Source: Antarctobacter heliothermus
GTDB taxonomy: Bacteria; Pseudomonadota; Alphaproteobacteria; Rhodobacterales; Rhodobacteraceae
Assembly (NCBI RefSeq): GCF_900188425.1
Contig: NZ_FZON01000011.1
Location: forward strand, 1-64,000
Reading direction: 5' to 3'
Length of the DNA: 64,000 bases
The notes beneath the pieces were generated by a model. That model was not told the origin of the DNA, did not search any database, and saw nothing but the letters and a program-made list of their open reading frames with translations. How positions within the stretch are numbered: position 1 is the first letter of the stretch; every line of letters starts with the position of its first letter. The position numbers and the translations under genes are program-made. Shown here one piece after another: positions 17,381 through 27,170 of the stretch.

Positions 17381-18889
17381 TCACACCTCTGCAAATGGTT
17401 CCTCGCGCAGCAGCATCGAGGCAATGCACGCCACCAGAGCGGCCGCGGCCGCCGCCCAAAAGATCGGGTGCAGCGCCTCAGAGAACCCCTCCAGCACCCG
17501 CACCTGTGTTTCCGGCGGCAGCGCGTGCACCACATTTGCGCCCAACCCGCCAATCCCGCCAGACATCTCACCCGGCAGCGCCCCCGCCAGATTGCGCATC
17601 AGGCCCGCGCTGAACATCGCGCCAAAGACCGCCGTGCCAAAGGACCCGCCAATCAGCCGGAACATGTTGGTCGAGGCCGTGCCAACCCCCATCATCGACG
17701 GCGGCACCGCATTCTGGATCGCCGCCACGCCCACGGCAAACACCGGGCCAAGACCCAGGCCGACCATGACCATCACCGCGCCGATAACCCACAGCGCGCT
17801 GCCTGCATCCAGCCGCGACATCGCCAGCATCGCCAACGCGAGCACGCCCGTCGACAGCGTCGGCATCAGCTTGTAGCGCCCGGTCGCCGACATGATCCGG
17901 CCCGCCACCATCGACGACAGGATCAGCCCGCCCATCATCGGCACAAGAAACAGGCCCGAAACGGTCGGGCTGACCTCTTTCACCATTTGCAGGAACAGCG
18001 GCAAAAAGGTGATGGTGCCGAACATGCCCATGCCCACCAGGAACCCCACCGCATTGACCACCAGAAAAGTGTTGTTGGTGAACAGCGACAGCGGCAGGAT
18101 CGGCTCCTGAGCGCGCCTTTCGACCAACACGAACCCGATCAGCGCCAGCGCAACGCCCAGAACCAGGCCAAGGGTCTGCACGCCACCCCAGCCATAACTG
18201 CCCGCAACATTGGGGATCAGCACGACACTGCCCAGCAACGCCGCCAGCAACAGCGCGCCCAGGTAATCCACCTTCTTCTTCGACCGTGTGACCGGCGTCG
18301 GCAGCGCCCGGTTCAGCACCACAAAGGCCACCACGCCAACCGGCAGGTTCACGAAAAAGATCCAGTGCCAGCCGATGCTTTCAACAATGGCGCCGCCCAG
18401 CAGCGGCCCGATCACCGTCGACACGCCAAAGGCCGCGCCAAGAAAGCCCTGCGCCTTGCCGCGCTCACGCGGCGGCATCAGGTCGCCCACTGCGGTCATG
18501 CAGGTCACGATCAGCCCGCCGCCGCCCAGCCCCTGCACCACGCGCCCGGCAATCACCGTGCTCATGCTCCCGGCGGTGCCGCAGATCACCGCGCCCACCA
18601 CAAAGATCAGGATGCCGCCCTGCAGGATCACCTTGCGACCATACAGATCCGACAGCTTGCCCGCCACCGGCGCGCCAATGGTCGAGGCCAGCAGATACGC
18701 CGTGATCACCCATGTGATGTGATCCATTCCGCCAAGGTCGGCCACCATGATCGGCATCGCGGTCGATACGATGGTCTGCCCAAGCGAGGCAAACAACAGC
18801 GTCGCCGCAATCGCCACCAGCGCAAGGCGCAGCGTCGCAGGGTCCGGTCGCTCTATGGCGGGACTGGCGGGGGCTTCGGCAAGAGACAT
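17381..18889 (-). CDS. DHA2-family MFS drug efflux transporter (EmrB/QacA type)
   Basis: A 502-residue inner-membrane protein with about 14 hydrophobic segments. Motif A reads GKLSDLYGRK, antiporter motif C includes GPLLGGAI after GFLGAAFGVSTVI. DHA2 pumps export lipophilic drugs with a proton gradient. The start ATG 18889 has AAGGAT upstream, and a clear promoter precedes it. It is divergent from a MarR gene, the usual arrangement for a regulated pump. The substrate cannot be told from sequence. Confidence 0.92.
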   Translation of the reverse strand: MSLAEAPASPAIERPDPATLRLALVAIAATLLFASLGQTIVSTAMPIMVADLGGMDHITWVITAYLLASTIGAPVAGKLSDLYGRKVILQGGILIFVVGAVICGTAGSMSTVIAGRVVQGLGGGGLIVTCMTAVGDLMPPRERGKAQGFLGAAFGVSTVIGPLLGGAIVESIGWHWIFFVNLPVGVVAFVVLNRALPTPVTRSKKKVDYLGALLLAALLGSVVLIPNVAGSYGWGGVQTLGLVLGVALALIGFVLVERRAQEPILPLSLFTNNTFLVVNAVGFLVGMGMFGTITFLPLFLQMVKEVSPTVSGLFLVPMMGGLILSSMVAGRIMSATGRYKLMPTLSTGVLALAMLAMSRLDAGSALWVIGAVMVMVGLGLGPVFAVGVAAIQNAVPPSMMGVGTASTNMFRLIGGSFGTAVFGAMFSAGLMRNLAGALPGEMSGGIGGLGANVVHALPPETQVRVLEGFSEALHPIFWAAAAAALVACIASMLLREEPFAEV

Positions 18890-18977
18890 GGAAAAATCCT
18901 TGAAACATCGAACCTGCCCCCGCACACGGGAGGTCCGGGGCAGGCGCAAGGATTGCAACGGGTCTGAACTGGGCCTA

Positions 18978-19006
18978 GATATGTGCCAAGTACAAATACA
19001 TGTCAA
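18978..19006 (-). promoter_or_regulatory. Promoter of the DHA2 transporter, probable MarR target
   Basis: On the minus strand, TTGACA (19001-19006) and CATATC (18978-18983) are separated by 17 bases, a near-consensus sigma70-type promoter in an AT-rich patch. It lies between the divergent pump and MarR genes; GTGCC and GGCAC arms flank the patch and could belong to the operator. Promoter well supported, operator inferred. Confidence 0.6.
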
Positions 19007-19053
19007 CGGCACGCTTTTGTCGAAAGCACGCGGTTTCGCACACAGAGGGTCGC

Positions 19054-19656
19054 ATGAGCGCACGGGACGACAGACTGAAGGCACAGCTGGCGCGCGCCGG
19101 GATCGGCAGCGACGTGGCGCAGGCGGCGCTGGACGTCGACGCGATCCTGCAGGTCTGGCGCCGTAAGGTCTTCAAGCGCGAAATCGGACTGCGCGCAATC
19201 GCAGAGCTGGGCCTGCAAATCGAACTGGCCGAACTGGATGTGCTGATGGCGGTCCGCGCGCCGTCGAATGAATTTGCCGACGCCAAGGGCGAGGAAACCA
19301 TGGTCTCGACCGTGGCGACACGTCTGGCCATCGACCCCTCCCGCGCCAGCCGCCTGACCAGCGCCCTGATCAAACGCGGCTTTCTCCGCCGCGCGGTCAG
19401 CCAGCAGGACGCGCGCCGCGCCGTTCTGGAACTGACCGACACCGGCGAACGCGCCATCGAGGCTGTGCGCAGTTACAAGTTTCTGGTGCTTGGCTCTTAT
19501 CTCAAGGACTGGACGCCAGAGGAAATCGCCACCTTCCTGCCCTTGCTGGACCGCTTTTCGGCCTGGTCGGAACGCGCCGCCTGCCCGTCCGGCCCGGTGG
19601 TCGAGGAAATCGCTACACTGCGGGACAGATTGTCAGACACCAAGCACGACACCTAG
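19054..19656 (+). CDS. MarR-family transcriptional regulator
   Basis: A 200-residue winged-helix regulator: recognition region VATRLAIDPSRASRLTSALIKRG, wing with RRAVSQQDARRAVLELT, and helical dimerisation ends. MarR proteins usually repress a divergent efflux gene and release it on binding its substrate, which fits the neighbouring pump. ATG 19054 follows AGAGGGT; an alternative ATG at 19000 would overlap the pump promoter and has no Shine-Dalgarno. Confidence 0.9.
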   Translation: MSARDDRLKAQLARAGIGSDVAQAALDVDAILQVWRRKVFKREIGLRAIAELGLQIELAELDVLMAVRAPSNEFADAKGEETMVSTVATRLAIDPSRASRLTSALIKRGFLRRAVSQQDARRAVLELTDTGERAIEAVRSYKFLVLGSYLKDWTPEEIATFLPLLDRFSAWSERAACPSGPVVEEIATLRDRLSDTKHDT

Positions 19657-19675
19657 CCAAGTGGATAAGTTTTCC

Positions 19676-19717
19676 TTGACGCGGCCCTTTGCATCGAAAA
19701 AGATAGCCACATGGCTA
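19676..19717 (+). promoter_or_regulatory. Promoter and palindrome at the ArsR gene start
   Basis: TTGACG (19676-19681) is followed after 17 bases by a weak -10 (AAAGAT, 19699-19704). TAGCCACATGGCTA (19704-19717) is a 6-bp inverted repeat that contains the ATG at 19711. With no Shine-Dalgarno and the start 7 bases after the -10, the transcript may be leaderless and autoregulated by ArsR. Confidence 0.4.
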
Positions 19718-20040
19718 ACCATCTTGACACACTCTTCGGTGCCCTCTCCGATCCGACCCGCCGCGCGGTGATCGAACGGCTGATGTCCGGCCCGGCCCCG
19801 GTCTCTGACCTGCACCGGGGACATGACATGGCCCTGACCTCTTTTCTCAAACACCTCGGCAAACTCGAAGCGGCTGGCCTCGTCCGCTCGCAAAAGCGCG
19901 GGCGCACCCGCATCGTCCATATCGAAGCGGCCCCTTTGGTCGAGGTGGAAAGCTGGCTCGCCCGGCAGCGTGCCCTTTGGGAGGGGCGTTTGGACCGGCT
20001 GACAGCGCTCGCCGAACGCATGGACCCTGGAAAAGACTGA
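19711..20040 (+). CDS. ArsR-family transcriptional regulator
   Basis: A 109-residue winged-helix protein (ALSDPTRRAVIERL, then VSDLHRGHDMALTSFLKHLGKLEAAGLV). It lacks the CxC metal site of ArsR/SmtB sensors, so it belongs to the metal-free group commonly paired with an SRPBCC protein, which is the case here. It probably controls its own pair. The residue pattern around the recognition helix is standard. Confidence 0.9.
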   Translation: MANHLDTLFGALSDPTRRAVIERLMSGPAPVSDLHRGHDMALTSFLKHLGKLEAAGLVRSQKRGRTRIVHIEAAPLVEVESWLARQRALWEGRLDRLTALAERMDPGKD

Positions 20041-20172
20041 TGGGATTGTAACCCCGACGGGGCGCCCCGCCCTGCCAGACGACACCTGCAACGGCTTGAC
20101 CATCGGCCACGATCACCTGCCCCGCCGCGCCGAAAGCCCCCCCCTTGATCCGCCCGCAAAAGGAACCTGAAC

Positions 20173-20670
20173 ATGACCACACCCCCCGGAACTTACTTCG
20201 ACCCGGCGCTCGACCTGCGCCTTGACCGGCTGATCCAGGCCAGCCCAGCGCGCGTCTGGCGCTGCTGGACAGAACCCGACCTGCTGCGGCAATGGTTCGC
20301 CCCCAAACCGGTCGAGACCGTCGAGGCGGTGATCGACCCGCGCCCTGGTGGCCGCTGTTTCACGGTGATGCGCATTCCCGACATGGGCGACATGCCCGGC
20401 GAGGGATGTTTTCTGGTGGCCGAACCGGATCGCCGACTGGTCTGGACAAACACAATGCAGGCGGGCTTTCGCCCCGTCACGCTCGATGCACCCGGCAGCT
20501 TTGCCTTCTCGGTCGAGATCACCCTGTCGCCCGAAGGCGACGGGTGCCGCTACATCGCCACTGTCCGACACGCCGACGCCGCGGGATGCAAGATCCACGC
20601 CGACATGGGCTTTGAGGGCGGCTGGGGCACGGCAGCACGGCAGATGGAGGCGCTCGCTCAAACCCTCTGA
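20173..20670 (+). CDS. SRPBCC family protein (AHSA1-like)
   Basis: A 165-residue START/Bet v1-like fold: LIQASPARVWRCWTEPDLLRQWFAPKP at the start, a central PGGRCFTVM strand and EGGWGTAARQMEALA at the end. These proteins have a hydrophobic cavity but their ligands are mostly unknown. The gene lies 132 bases after the ArsR gene in the same direction, a very common pairing. I see no evidence for a specific substrate. Confidence 0.88.
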   Translation: MTTPPGTYFDPALDLRLDRLIQASPARVWRCWTEPDLLRQWFAPKPVETVEAVIDPRPGGRCFTVMRIPDMGDMPGEGCFLVAEPDRRLVWTNTMQAGFRPVTLDAPGSFAFSVEITLSPEGDGCRYIATVRHADAAGCKIHADMGFEGGWGTAARQMEALAQTL

Positions 20671-20806
20671 GCGCCCAAAGGAACGGCGAACCCGCAGCAT
20701 CCGCCAGAACGACGGTGATTTTTCCTTGCCAATCCGGCCCCCCCGCGCCTAGCCTGATCGCCGAACAACAGGGACGCGCGCTTTCTACGCCGCATCGAAG
20801 GCGCGC

Positions 20807-20826
20807 CCCCCGGACCGATCCGGGGG
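20807..20826. repeat. GC-rich hairpin upstream of xdhA
   Basis: CCCCCGGA-CCGA-TCCGGGGG is a perfect 8-bp stem, followed by a second copy of its motif (CAGTCCGGGGCAATG). Repeats of this CCCGGA/TCCGGG type are common in alphaproteobacterial intergenic DNA. It is distinct from the TTCTTCTGGCC-type element and has no U-tract, so it is not a simple terminator. Confidence 0.5.
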
Positions 20827-20868
20827 CCCAGTCCGGGGCAATGGGTAAGGCGGCGGGTCACTGAACAA

Positions 20869-22284
20869 ATGGACATCACCTTTCTTCTGAACGGAGAGAG
20901 CGTGGAGCTGCGGGAGGTCCCGGCCACCGTCACGCTGCTCGACTGGCTGCGCGAAACGCGCGGCCTCACCGGCACCAAGGAAGGCTGCAATGAGGGCGAT
21001 TGCGGTGCCTGCAGTGTCATGGTGACGGATGCCGACGGCGCGCGCACCCTCAACGCCTGCATCCTGTTCCTGCCGCAACTGCACGGCAAGGCCGTCCGCA
21101 CGGTCGAGGGGCTGTCCAGCCCGGATGGCACACTGCACCCGGTGCAACAGGCGCTCATCGACTGTCACGGCAGCCAATGCGGCTTTTGCACCCCCGGCTT
21201 TGCCGTCTCCATGGCCACCGCCCACTTGAACGGCGACACCAACCACAACGACGCGCTGGCCGGCAACCTGTGCCGCTGCACCGGCTACGCCCCGATCCTG
21301 CGCGCCGCCCGCGCCGCCACGGACCAGCCCGCGCCGGACTGGCTCAAAGCGGACCAGGATTTCTTCTGGCCGGAAATATCCTCGGGGGGGCCCGGCACAG
21401 CCGGGCGGGGGGCAGACAGCCCCCCTCCCACCTGTCATGCCCCGCACACCGCCGATGACCTGGCGCAGCTCTACGCCGCATACCCCGATGCTACGCTGGT
21501 GGCCGGGGCCACGGATGTGGGCCTCTGGGTGACCAAACAGCTGCGTGATCTGGACCAGGTGATCTTTCTCAACCGCTGCACAGATCTGCAAGAGATCACC
21601 GAAACGGACACTGCGCTGCGCATCGGCGCAGGCGTCACCATGGACCGCGTCCATACGCTGATGAAAACCCATCACCCCAGCTACGCCGAGATGATCCGCC
21701 GCTATGGCTCGACCCAGGTGCGCAACGCCGCCACCATCGGTGGCAACAACGCCAACGGCTCTCCCATCGGGGACAACCCGCCCGCGCTCATCGCGCTGGG
21801 GGCCACCCTGCACCTGCGCCACGCCAACACCCGGCGCGACCTGCCGATCGAGGCGTTCTTTCTCGACTACGGCAAACAGGACCGCGCCAAGGGCGAGTTT
21901 ATCGAGGCTGTCTCGATCCCCAAACAAGCCGACACCCTGCGGGTCTACAAACTGTCGAAACGCTTTGATCAGGACATCTCCGCCCTCTGCGGGGCCTTCA
22001 ACCTGACGATCACCGACGGCCATGTCACTGAGGCGCGCATTGCCTTCGGCGGCATGGCAGGCATCCCCAAACGCGCGACACAGGTTGAGGCCGCGATCAC
22101 CGGCCAGCCCTGGACAGAGGCCACGGTAGAGGCCGCAGCCCCCGCCTGGGCACAGGACTTCGCGCCGATGTCGGACATGCGCGCCAGTGCCGATTACCGC
22201 CTGACCGCCGCGCGCAACATGCTGCGCCGCGCGTGGGCCGAGGATCAAGGCCACGCCACCCGCGTGCTGGAGGTCCGCCCATGA
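20869..22284 (+). CDS. xdhA: Xanthine dehydrogenase small subunit (2Fe-2S and FAD)
   Basis: The electron-transfer subunit for xanthine/hypoxanthine oxidation, 471 residues. The first 2Fe-2S cluster uses Cys40, 45, 48 and 64; the second, Cys104, 107, 135 and 137. The FAD domain shows [11 protein letters not shown] and [19 protein letters not shown]. Residues 165 to about 188 are encoded by a copy of the composite palindromic element inserted in frame in the linker between the iron-sulfur and FAD domains. Its stop overlaps the xdhB start by four bases. The Shine-Dalgarno is weak. Confidence 0.96.
   Translation: MDITFLLNGESVELREVPATVTLLDWLRETRGLTGTKEGCNEGDCGACSVMVTDADGARTLNACILFLPQLHGKAVRTVEGLSSPDGTLHPVQQALIDCHGSQCGFCTPGFAVSMATAHLNGDTNHNDALAGNLCRCTGYAPILRAARAATDQPAPDWLKADQDFFWPEISSGGPGTAGRGADSPPPTCHAPHTADDLAQLYAAYPDATLVAGATDVGLWVTKQLRDLDQVIFLNRCTDLQEITETDTALRIGAGVTMDRVHTLMKTHHPSYAEMIRRYGSTQVRNAATIGGNNANGSPIGDNPPALIALGATLHLRHANTRRDLPIEAFFLDYGKQDRAKGEFIEAVSIPKQADTLRVYKLSKRFDQDISALCGAFNLTITDGHVTEARIAFGGMAGIPKRATQVEAAITGQPWTEATVEAAAPAWAQDFAPMSDMRASADYRLTAARNMLRRAWAEDQGHATRVLEVRP
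21361..21425 (+). repeat. Composite palindromic element inserted in frame in xdhA
   Basis: The core TTCTTCTGGCCGGAAATATC (21361-21380) is followed by GCCCGGC-ACA-GCCGGGC (21390-21406) and GGGGGGC-AGACA-GCCCCCC (21407-21425), both perfect 7-bp hairpins. It has the same order of parts as the intergenic copy at 28271. It is read in frame as [10 protein letters not shown] and following residues, inside a domain linker. Confidence 0.8.
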
Positions 22285-24623
22285 GCGTGAACAAACCCCT
22301 GCCGCATGACGCCGCCCGCCTGCATGTCACCGGCCGCGCACGTTACGTCGATGACATTCCGACACCGGCCAATTGCCTGCACCTCGCATTCGGGATCTCG
22401 CCCATTGCCGCCGGGCGGCTGACCGCGCTGGACCTTGACGCCGTGCGCGCAGCCCCCGGTGTCGCGGGTGTCTGGACACACACGGATCTGCCTTCGGGCT
22501 GCGATTGCTCGCCCTCGAACCATGATGAACCCATGCTGTCGGACGGCACGATCCACTATCAGGGCCTGCCACTGTTCCTTGTGGCCGCTGACAGCCATCT
22601 TGCCGCCCGCAAGGCCGTGGCGCTGGCCGGGATTGAGACCGAGGCCGCAACGCCGATCCTGACCATCGAACAGGCGCTGGACGCCGACAGCCGATTTGAG
22701 GAAGGCCCCCGCATCTGGACGCGCGGCGATGTGGAAACCGCCATCAACAGAGCCGCCCACCAAATCGACGATCGCATCGAGATCGGCGGGCAAGAGCACT
22801 TCTACCTCGAAGGTCAGGCCGCCCTCGTGACCCCGCAGGAAGACGGCGACATGCACGTCGTCTCGTCCACGCAACACCCGACAGAGATCCAGCACAAGGT
22901 GGCGGATGCGCTGAACCTGTCGATGCACAACGTCCGGGTGGAAACCAGGCGCATGGGCGGCGGCTTTGGCGGCAAGGAAAGTCAGGGCAACGCGCTGGCC
23001 ATTGCCTGCGCCGTGGTGGCAGCCGCCACCGGGCGACCCGCCAAGATGCGCTATGACCGCGACGATGACATGATCATCACCGGCAAACGGCATGATTTCC
23101 GCATCGACTACCGCGTGGGTGTCGACGAGGACGGCGTGATCGAGGGCATCGAATTTCTGCACTACACCCGCTGCGGCTGGGCGCAGGATCTGTCGCTGCC
23201 GGTGGCGGACCGCGCCATGTTGCACGCTGACAACGCCTATTTCCTGCCCGCCGTACGGATTGAATCGCATCGGCTGAAGACCAACACCCAAAGCGCCACC
23301 GCCTTTCGCGGCTTTGGCGGGCCGCAGGGCGTGGTCGGGATTGAGCGGGTCATGGATCATATCGCGCATGTGCTGGGCCGCGACCCGCTGCAAATCCGCC
23401 GGGCGAATTATTACGACAGGTCAGAGGGGGGCGCTGCCCCCCACTCGGACAAGCCGAGCCCCCCCGGGGGTATTTTTGCAGCAAAGAAGCCACGAAACGT
23501 CACGCCCTACGGGCAGGATGTGCGTGATTTCATCCTGCACGAGATGACCGACGCGCTGGCCAAGTCCTGCGACTATGCCACGCGGCGGGCAGATGTGGCG
23601 GCTTGGAACGCCACCCATCCGCTGCTCAAGCGGGGGCTGGCGCTGACGCCGGTCAAGTTCGGGATTTCCTTTACACTGACCCATCTCAATCAGGCCGGTG
23701 CCCTGGTGCATGTCTATCAGGATGGGTCCATCGCCATGAACCACGGCGGCACCGAAATGGGACAGGGGTTGTTCCAGAAAGTAGCGCAGGTGGCGGCGGC
23801 GGTTTTCGGGGTGCGCACCGAAAAGGTGCGCATCACCGCCACCGACACCGGCAAGGTGCCCAACACCTCGGCCACGGCGGCCTCTTCCGGGTCGGATCTG
23901 AACGGCGCGGCGGTCAGGATCGCCTGTGAGACGCTGCGCACCCGCATGGCAGAGTATCTGGCCGGGATGCACCAATGCCCGCCAGAGGAGGTGGTCTTTG
24001 ATGGTGGGCGTGTGTCGGTTGGCGGGCAGGACATGGACTTTGCCGAGGCCGCCGCCTTTTGTTACGCGGGCCGCGTCAGCCTGTCGGCCACCGGGTTCTA
24101 CAAGACACCCGACATCACATGGGACCGGCTGCGCGGCGAGGGGCGGCCGTTTTACTATTTCGCCTATGGGGCCGCCTGTACCGAGGTGGTCGTGGACACG
24201 TTGACCGGCGAATACCGGATGCTGCGCACCGATATCCTGCACGATGCGGGCCGGTCATTGAACCCGGCACTGGACATCGGCCAGGTCGAGGGCGGTTTTG
24301 TGCAGGGCGCGGGCTGGCTCACGACCGAGGAACTGGTCTGGGACGACCATGGCCGTTTGCGCACCCATGCGCCCTCGACCTACAAGATCCCCGCCTGTTC
24401 CGACGCGCCGGAGGTGTTCAACGTCGCCCTTTGGGACGGTGAGAACCAAGAGGACACGGTGTACCGGTCCAAGGCGGTCGGTGAGCCGCCACTGATGTTG
24501 GGCGTTTCAGCCTTGATGGCGCTGTCGGATGCGGTGGCGGCCTGCGGGTCGTCCTATCCGGCGCTGGATGCGCCCGCGACGCCCGAAAGGGTGCTGGCCG
24601 CAATCGGGACGGTTCGCGCATGA
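22281..24623 (+). CDS. xdhB: Xanthine dehydrogenase large, molybdopterin-binding subunit
   Basis: The catalytic subunit, 780 residues, that hydroxylates hypoxanthine and xanthine at the molybdenum cofactor. Cofactor motifs include [33 protein letters not shown] and the C-terminal VGEPPLMLG, whose Glu is the conserved active-site base. ATG 22281 overlaps the xdhA stop. Residues 380 to about 405 are encoded by a palindromic element in reverse orientation and separate NYYD from the conserved RNVTPYG, so the core fold is probably intact. Confidence 0.96.
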   Translation: MSVNKPLPHDAARLHVTGRARYVDDIPTPANCLHLAFGISPIAAGRLTALDLDAVRAAPGVAGVWTHTDLPSGCDCSPSNHDEPMLSDGTIHYQGLPLFLVAADSHLAARKAVALAGIETEAATPILTIEQALDADSRFEEGPRIWTRGDVETAINRAAHQIDDRIEIGGQEHFYLEGQAALVTPQEDGDMHVVSSTQHPTEIQHKVADALNLSMHNVRVETRRMGGGFGGKESQGNALAIACAVVAAATGRPAKMRYDRDDDMIITGKRHDFRIDYRVGVDEDGVIEGIEFLHYTRCGWAQDLSLPVADRAMLHADNAYFLPAVRIESHRLKTNTQSATAFRGFGGPQGVVGIERVMDHIAHVLGRDPLQIRRANYYDRSEGGAAPHSDKPSPPGGIFAAKKPRNVTPYGQDVRDFILHEMTDALAKSCDYATRRADVAAWNATHPLLKRGLALTPVKFGISFTLTHLNQAGALVHVYQDGSIAMNHGGTEMGQGLFQKVAQVAAAVFGVRTEKVRITATDTGKVPNTSATAASSGSDLNGAAVRIACETLRTRMAEYLAGMHQCPPEEVVFDGGRVSVGGQDMDFAEAAAFCYAGRVSLSATGFYKTPDITWDRLRGEGRPFYYFAYGAACTEVVVDTLTGEYRMLRTDILHDAGRSLNPALDIGQVEGGFVQGAGWLTTEELVWDDHGRLRTHAPSTYKIPACSDAPEVFNVALWDGENQEDTVYRSKAVGEPPLMLGVSALMALSDAVAACGSSYPALDAPATPERVLAAIGTVRA
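23426..23489 (-). repeat. Composite palindromic element inserted in frame in xdhB
   Basis: Reverse orientation relative to the xdhA copy. GGGGGGC-GCT-GCCCCCC (23426-23442) is a perfect 7-bp hairpin, then CTCGG-ACAAG-CCGAG (23444-23458), then CCCCCGGGGGTATTTTTGCA and GCAAAGAAG, the inverted core. It adds about 26 residues to XdhB without shifting the frame. Confidence 0.78.
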
Positions 24624-25630
24624 GCTTTGACCTTGACGTCCTTGCCCGCGCCGTCGCCGCACATGGCCGGGTTGCGCGCGTGGTTGTGGCCGAAGTGGCG
24701 GGATCGACCCCGCGCGAGGTCGGCGCAGCGATGCTGGTCTGGTCCCACAAGGACGGCACTGGGCAGGTCGGCACTGGGCAGGTCGGCACCATCGGCGGCG
24801 GCGCGCTGGAATTTGCCGCCGCGCGGGCGGCCTTTGACCATGAGGGGCTGACGCGGCATCCGCTGGGGCCATCGCTGGGCCAATGCTGTGGCGGCGCGGT
24901 GACCTTGTTGACAGAGGTCTATGACGCCGAAGCGATTGCCACACTGACCACCGCATTGGCGGACAAGACCGTGATCGCGCGCGGCACCGGGCAGATGCCG
25001 CTTGCCGTGCGCCGCCTGCTGGACCGCGCCCGCGCCCGCGGCGACGTGCCAGAGCCACACCTGGTACAGGGCTGGATGATCGAGCCCGTGGCCCCGCCTG
25101 CGCTGCCGGTCTGGATCTGGGGCGCGGGCCACGTCGGGCGCGCCATGATCGCATCGCTGGCCCCGCTTCCGGGAATGGCGCTGACCTGGGTGGATACCGG
25201 GCCGGACCGCTTTCCCGCCGATGTGCCGGAGGGCGTGACTGTCCTGCCCACACCTGCCCCTGACCGCGCGATGGCCCTGGCCCCCCGACAGGCCGCGCAT
25301 CTGATCCTGACCTACAGCCATGAGCTGGATCTGTCGCTGTGCCATGCCGCGCTCCGGCACGGCTTTGGCTTTTGCGGTTTGATCGGTTCGGACACCAAGA
25401 AAGCACGGTTTCGCAAACGGCTGCTGGCGCTTGGCCACGCGGCTGCGCAAATCGACGCCATTTGCTGCCCGATCGGGCAGAAAGACCTGGGCAAACATCC
25501 GCAGGCCATTGCCATCGGCACCGCGACCCAGCTACTCAGATTGCAAAAACAAGGAATGACAGGGCGTGGCCGATGCACTTCTCAGCCTCCGGGGCCTGAC
25601 CAAGATCTATCCCGGCGTGATCGCCAATGA
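24620..25630 (+). CDS. xdhC: XdhC, xanthine dehydrogenase cofactor-insertion factor
   Basis: XdhC binds and sulfurates the molybdenum cofactor and inserts it into XdhB. The 336-residue protein shows AEVAGSTPREVGAAM, GTIGGGALE, CGGAV, a Rossmann segment VWIWGAGHVGRAM, and GLIGSDTKKARFRKRL then HPQAIAIGTATQLL near the usual C-terminus. About 30 further residues follow, overlapping the ABC ATPase gene by 65 bases in another frame, which is unusually long for this operon. A 15-base duplication lies at 24755. Its start overlaps xdhB by four bases. Confidence 0.94.
   Translation: MSFDLDVLARAVAAHGRVARVVVAEVAGSTPREVGAAMLVWSHKDGTGQVGTGQVGTIGGGALEFAAARAAFDHEGLTRHPLGPSLGQCCGGAVTLLTEVYDAEAIATLTTALADKTVIARGTGQMPLAVRRLLDRARARGDVPEPHLVQGWMIEPVAPPALPVWIWGAGHVGRAMIASLAPLPGMALTWVDTGPDRFPADVPEGVTVLPTPAPDRAMALAPRQAAHLILTYSHELDLSLCHAALRHGFGFCGLIGSDTKKARFRKRLLALGHAAAQIDAICCPIGQKDLGKHPQAIAIGTATQLLRLQKQGMTGRGRCTSQPPGPDQDLSRRDRQ
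24755..24784 (+). repeat. Perfect 15-base tandem duplication inside xdhC
   Basis: GGCACTGGGCAGGTC occurs twice head to tail (24755-24769 and 24770-24784) and a third partial start follows. It encodes GTGQV twice before the conserved GTIGGG, adding five residues in frame. Probably a recent slippage or unequal-crossover product. Confidence 0.85.
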
Positions 25631-27089
25631 CGACGTGTCCTTTGATATCGGGCGCGGCGAAATCCACGCCTTGCTGGGGGAAAACGGCGCTGGCAAGTCG
25701 ACACTGGTCAAGATGATCTACGGGCTGGTCGCCCCCGACAAGGGCGAGATGCAGCTGGACGGGGCGCGCTATGCGCCCACCAAACCGTCAGAGGCGCGGC
25801 GCGCCGGCATCGCCATGGTGTTTCAGCATTTCTCGCTGTTCGATGCGCTGAACGTGGCGGAAAACGTGGCGCTTGGGATGGAAACGCCGCCGCCCATGTC
25901 CGACCTTGCCCGCCAGATCCGCGAGGTCTCGGAAACCTACGGCCTGCCGCTGGACCCCGGTCGCACCGTTGGCACGCTGTCGGCGGGCGAACGGCAACGG
26001 GTCGAGATCATTCGCTGCCTGCTGCAAAATCCCCGCCTGCTGATCATGGACGAACCGACCAGCGTGCTGACCCCGCAAGAGGTCGAGATCCTGTTCGAAA
26101 CCCTGCGCAAGCTGAAAGCCGAAGGCACCTCAATCCTCTATATCTCGCACAAGCTGGAAGAAATCCGCACCCTGTGTGACAACGCCACCATCCTGCGGCT
26201 GGGCAAGAAGGTGGACACCTGCATTCCGTCGCAATCCTCGGCCCGGCAGATGGCTGAAATGATGGTCGGGTCCAGCTTTGCCACACCCGAGGCACGCGGC
26301 GGCACAGCCGGCGAGGTGCTGCTGGCGGTGCGCGATCTGCACCTGCCCGCCCCCGGCGCCTTTGGCACCCCGCTGCGCGGCATCAGCTTTGAGGTCCGCG
26401 CCGGTGAGGTGCTGGGCATCGGTGGCGTGGCGGGCAACGGACAGGATGAATTGCTGTCGGCTCTGTCAGGCGAACGTGCCGCCCCTGCGGGCAGCATCAT
26501 GCTGGACGGCAAGGACATCAGCCGCGCCGGACCGGTGGCGCGGCGCGGGATGGGGGTGCTGTCGGGCCCCGAAGAGCGGCTGGGCCACGCCGCCGCCCCG
26601 GACATGAGCCTGATCGAAAACGGCGTGCTGACAGCCGCGCGGAGCGAGGGCATGCTGACGCGCGGCTTCATCTCCTGGACCAAGGCGCGGACCTTTGCCG
26701 AAGAGGTGATCGCCCATTTCGACGTGCGCACACCCAGCCCGGGCACGGCAGCCCGGGCGCTGTCAGGCGGCAACCTGCAGAAATTCGTGGTCGGACGCGA
26801 GATCCTGCAAAGCCCGCAGGTGCTGGTGCTGAACCAACCCACCTGGGGCGTGGACGCGGCGGCGGCAGCCTTTATCCGGCAATCCGTGCTCGACCTCGCT
26901 GCCAAAGGGGCAGCCGTTGTGGTCATCAGCCAGGATCTGGATGAATTGATGGAGGTCTCGGACCGCTTTGGCGCCCTGAACGAGGGCCGCCTGTCGCAGA
27001 CGCCCCCCGTCGCCAGCCTGAACATCGAACAGATCGGCCTGATGATGGGCGGCGCGCATGACATGGAGGTGGCCCATGTGGATGTCTGA
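25566..27089 (+). CDS. ABC transporter ATP-binding protein, purine/nucleoside (BMP-linked) type
   Basis: The 507 residues hold two fused ATPase domains. The first is complete: GENGAGKST, LSAGERQRVEII, LLIMDEPTSVLTPQE. The second is degenerate (GVAGNGQDELL in place of Walker A, LSGGNLQKFVVGREIL, and NQPTWGVD at Walker B), as in RbsA- and NupA-like proteins. It energises uptake through the two permeases downstream. The start is GTG 25566 with AAGGA 11 bases upstream, inside the end of xdhC. Confidence 0.94.
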   Translation: MADALLSLRGLTKIYPGVIANDDVSFDIGRGEIHALLGENGAGKSTLVKMIYGLVAPDKGEMQLDGARYAPTKPSEARRAGIAMVFQHFSLFDALNVAENVALGMETPPPMSDLARQIREVSETYGLPLDPGRTVGTLSAGERQRVEIIRCLLQNPRLLIMDEPTSVLTPQEVEILFETLRKLKAEGTSILYISHKLEEIRTLCDNATILRLGKKVDTCIPSQSSARQMAEMMVGSSFATPEARGGTAGEVLLAVRDLHLPAPGAFGTPLRGISFEVRAGEVLGIGGVAGNGQDELLSALSGERAAPAGSIMLDGKDISRAGPVARRGMGVLSGPEERLGHAAAPDMSLIENGVLTAARSEGMLTRGFISWTKARTFAEEVIAHFDVRTPSPGTAARALSGGNLQKFVVGREILQSPQVLVLNQPTWGVDAAAAAFIRQSVLDLAAKGAAVVVISQDLDELMEVSDRFGALNEGRLSQTPPVASLNIEQIGLMMGGAHDMEVAHVDV

Positions 27090-27120
27090 CCGCCCCCAAT
27101 CAATTCCCCAATCCGGGACA

Positions 27121-27141
27121 CGAATTTTCGTCGAAAATTCG
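27121..27141. repeat. Perfect AT-rich palindrome between ATPase and permease genes
   Basis: CGAATTTTCG, a T, then CGAAAATTCG: a 10-bp perfect inverted repeat 30 bases before the permease ATG. A near-identical sequence lies inside the CoA-transferase gene at 35075. It could form a hairpin in the operon mRNA or bind a dimeric protein. Confidence 0.6.
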
Positions 27142-27170
27142 CCTCTGCCCACAACACCCGGAGGCCAGTC

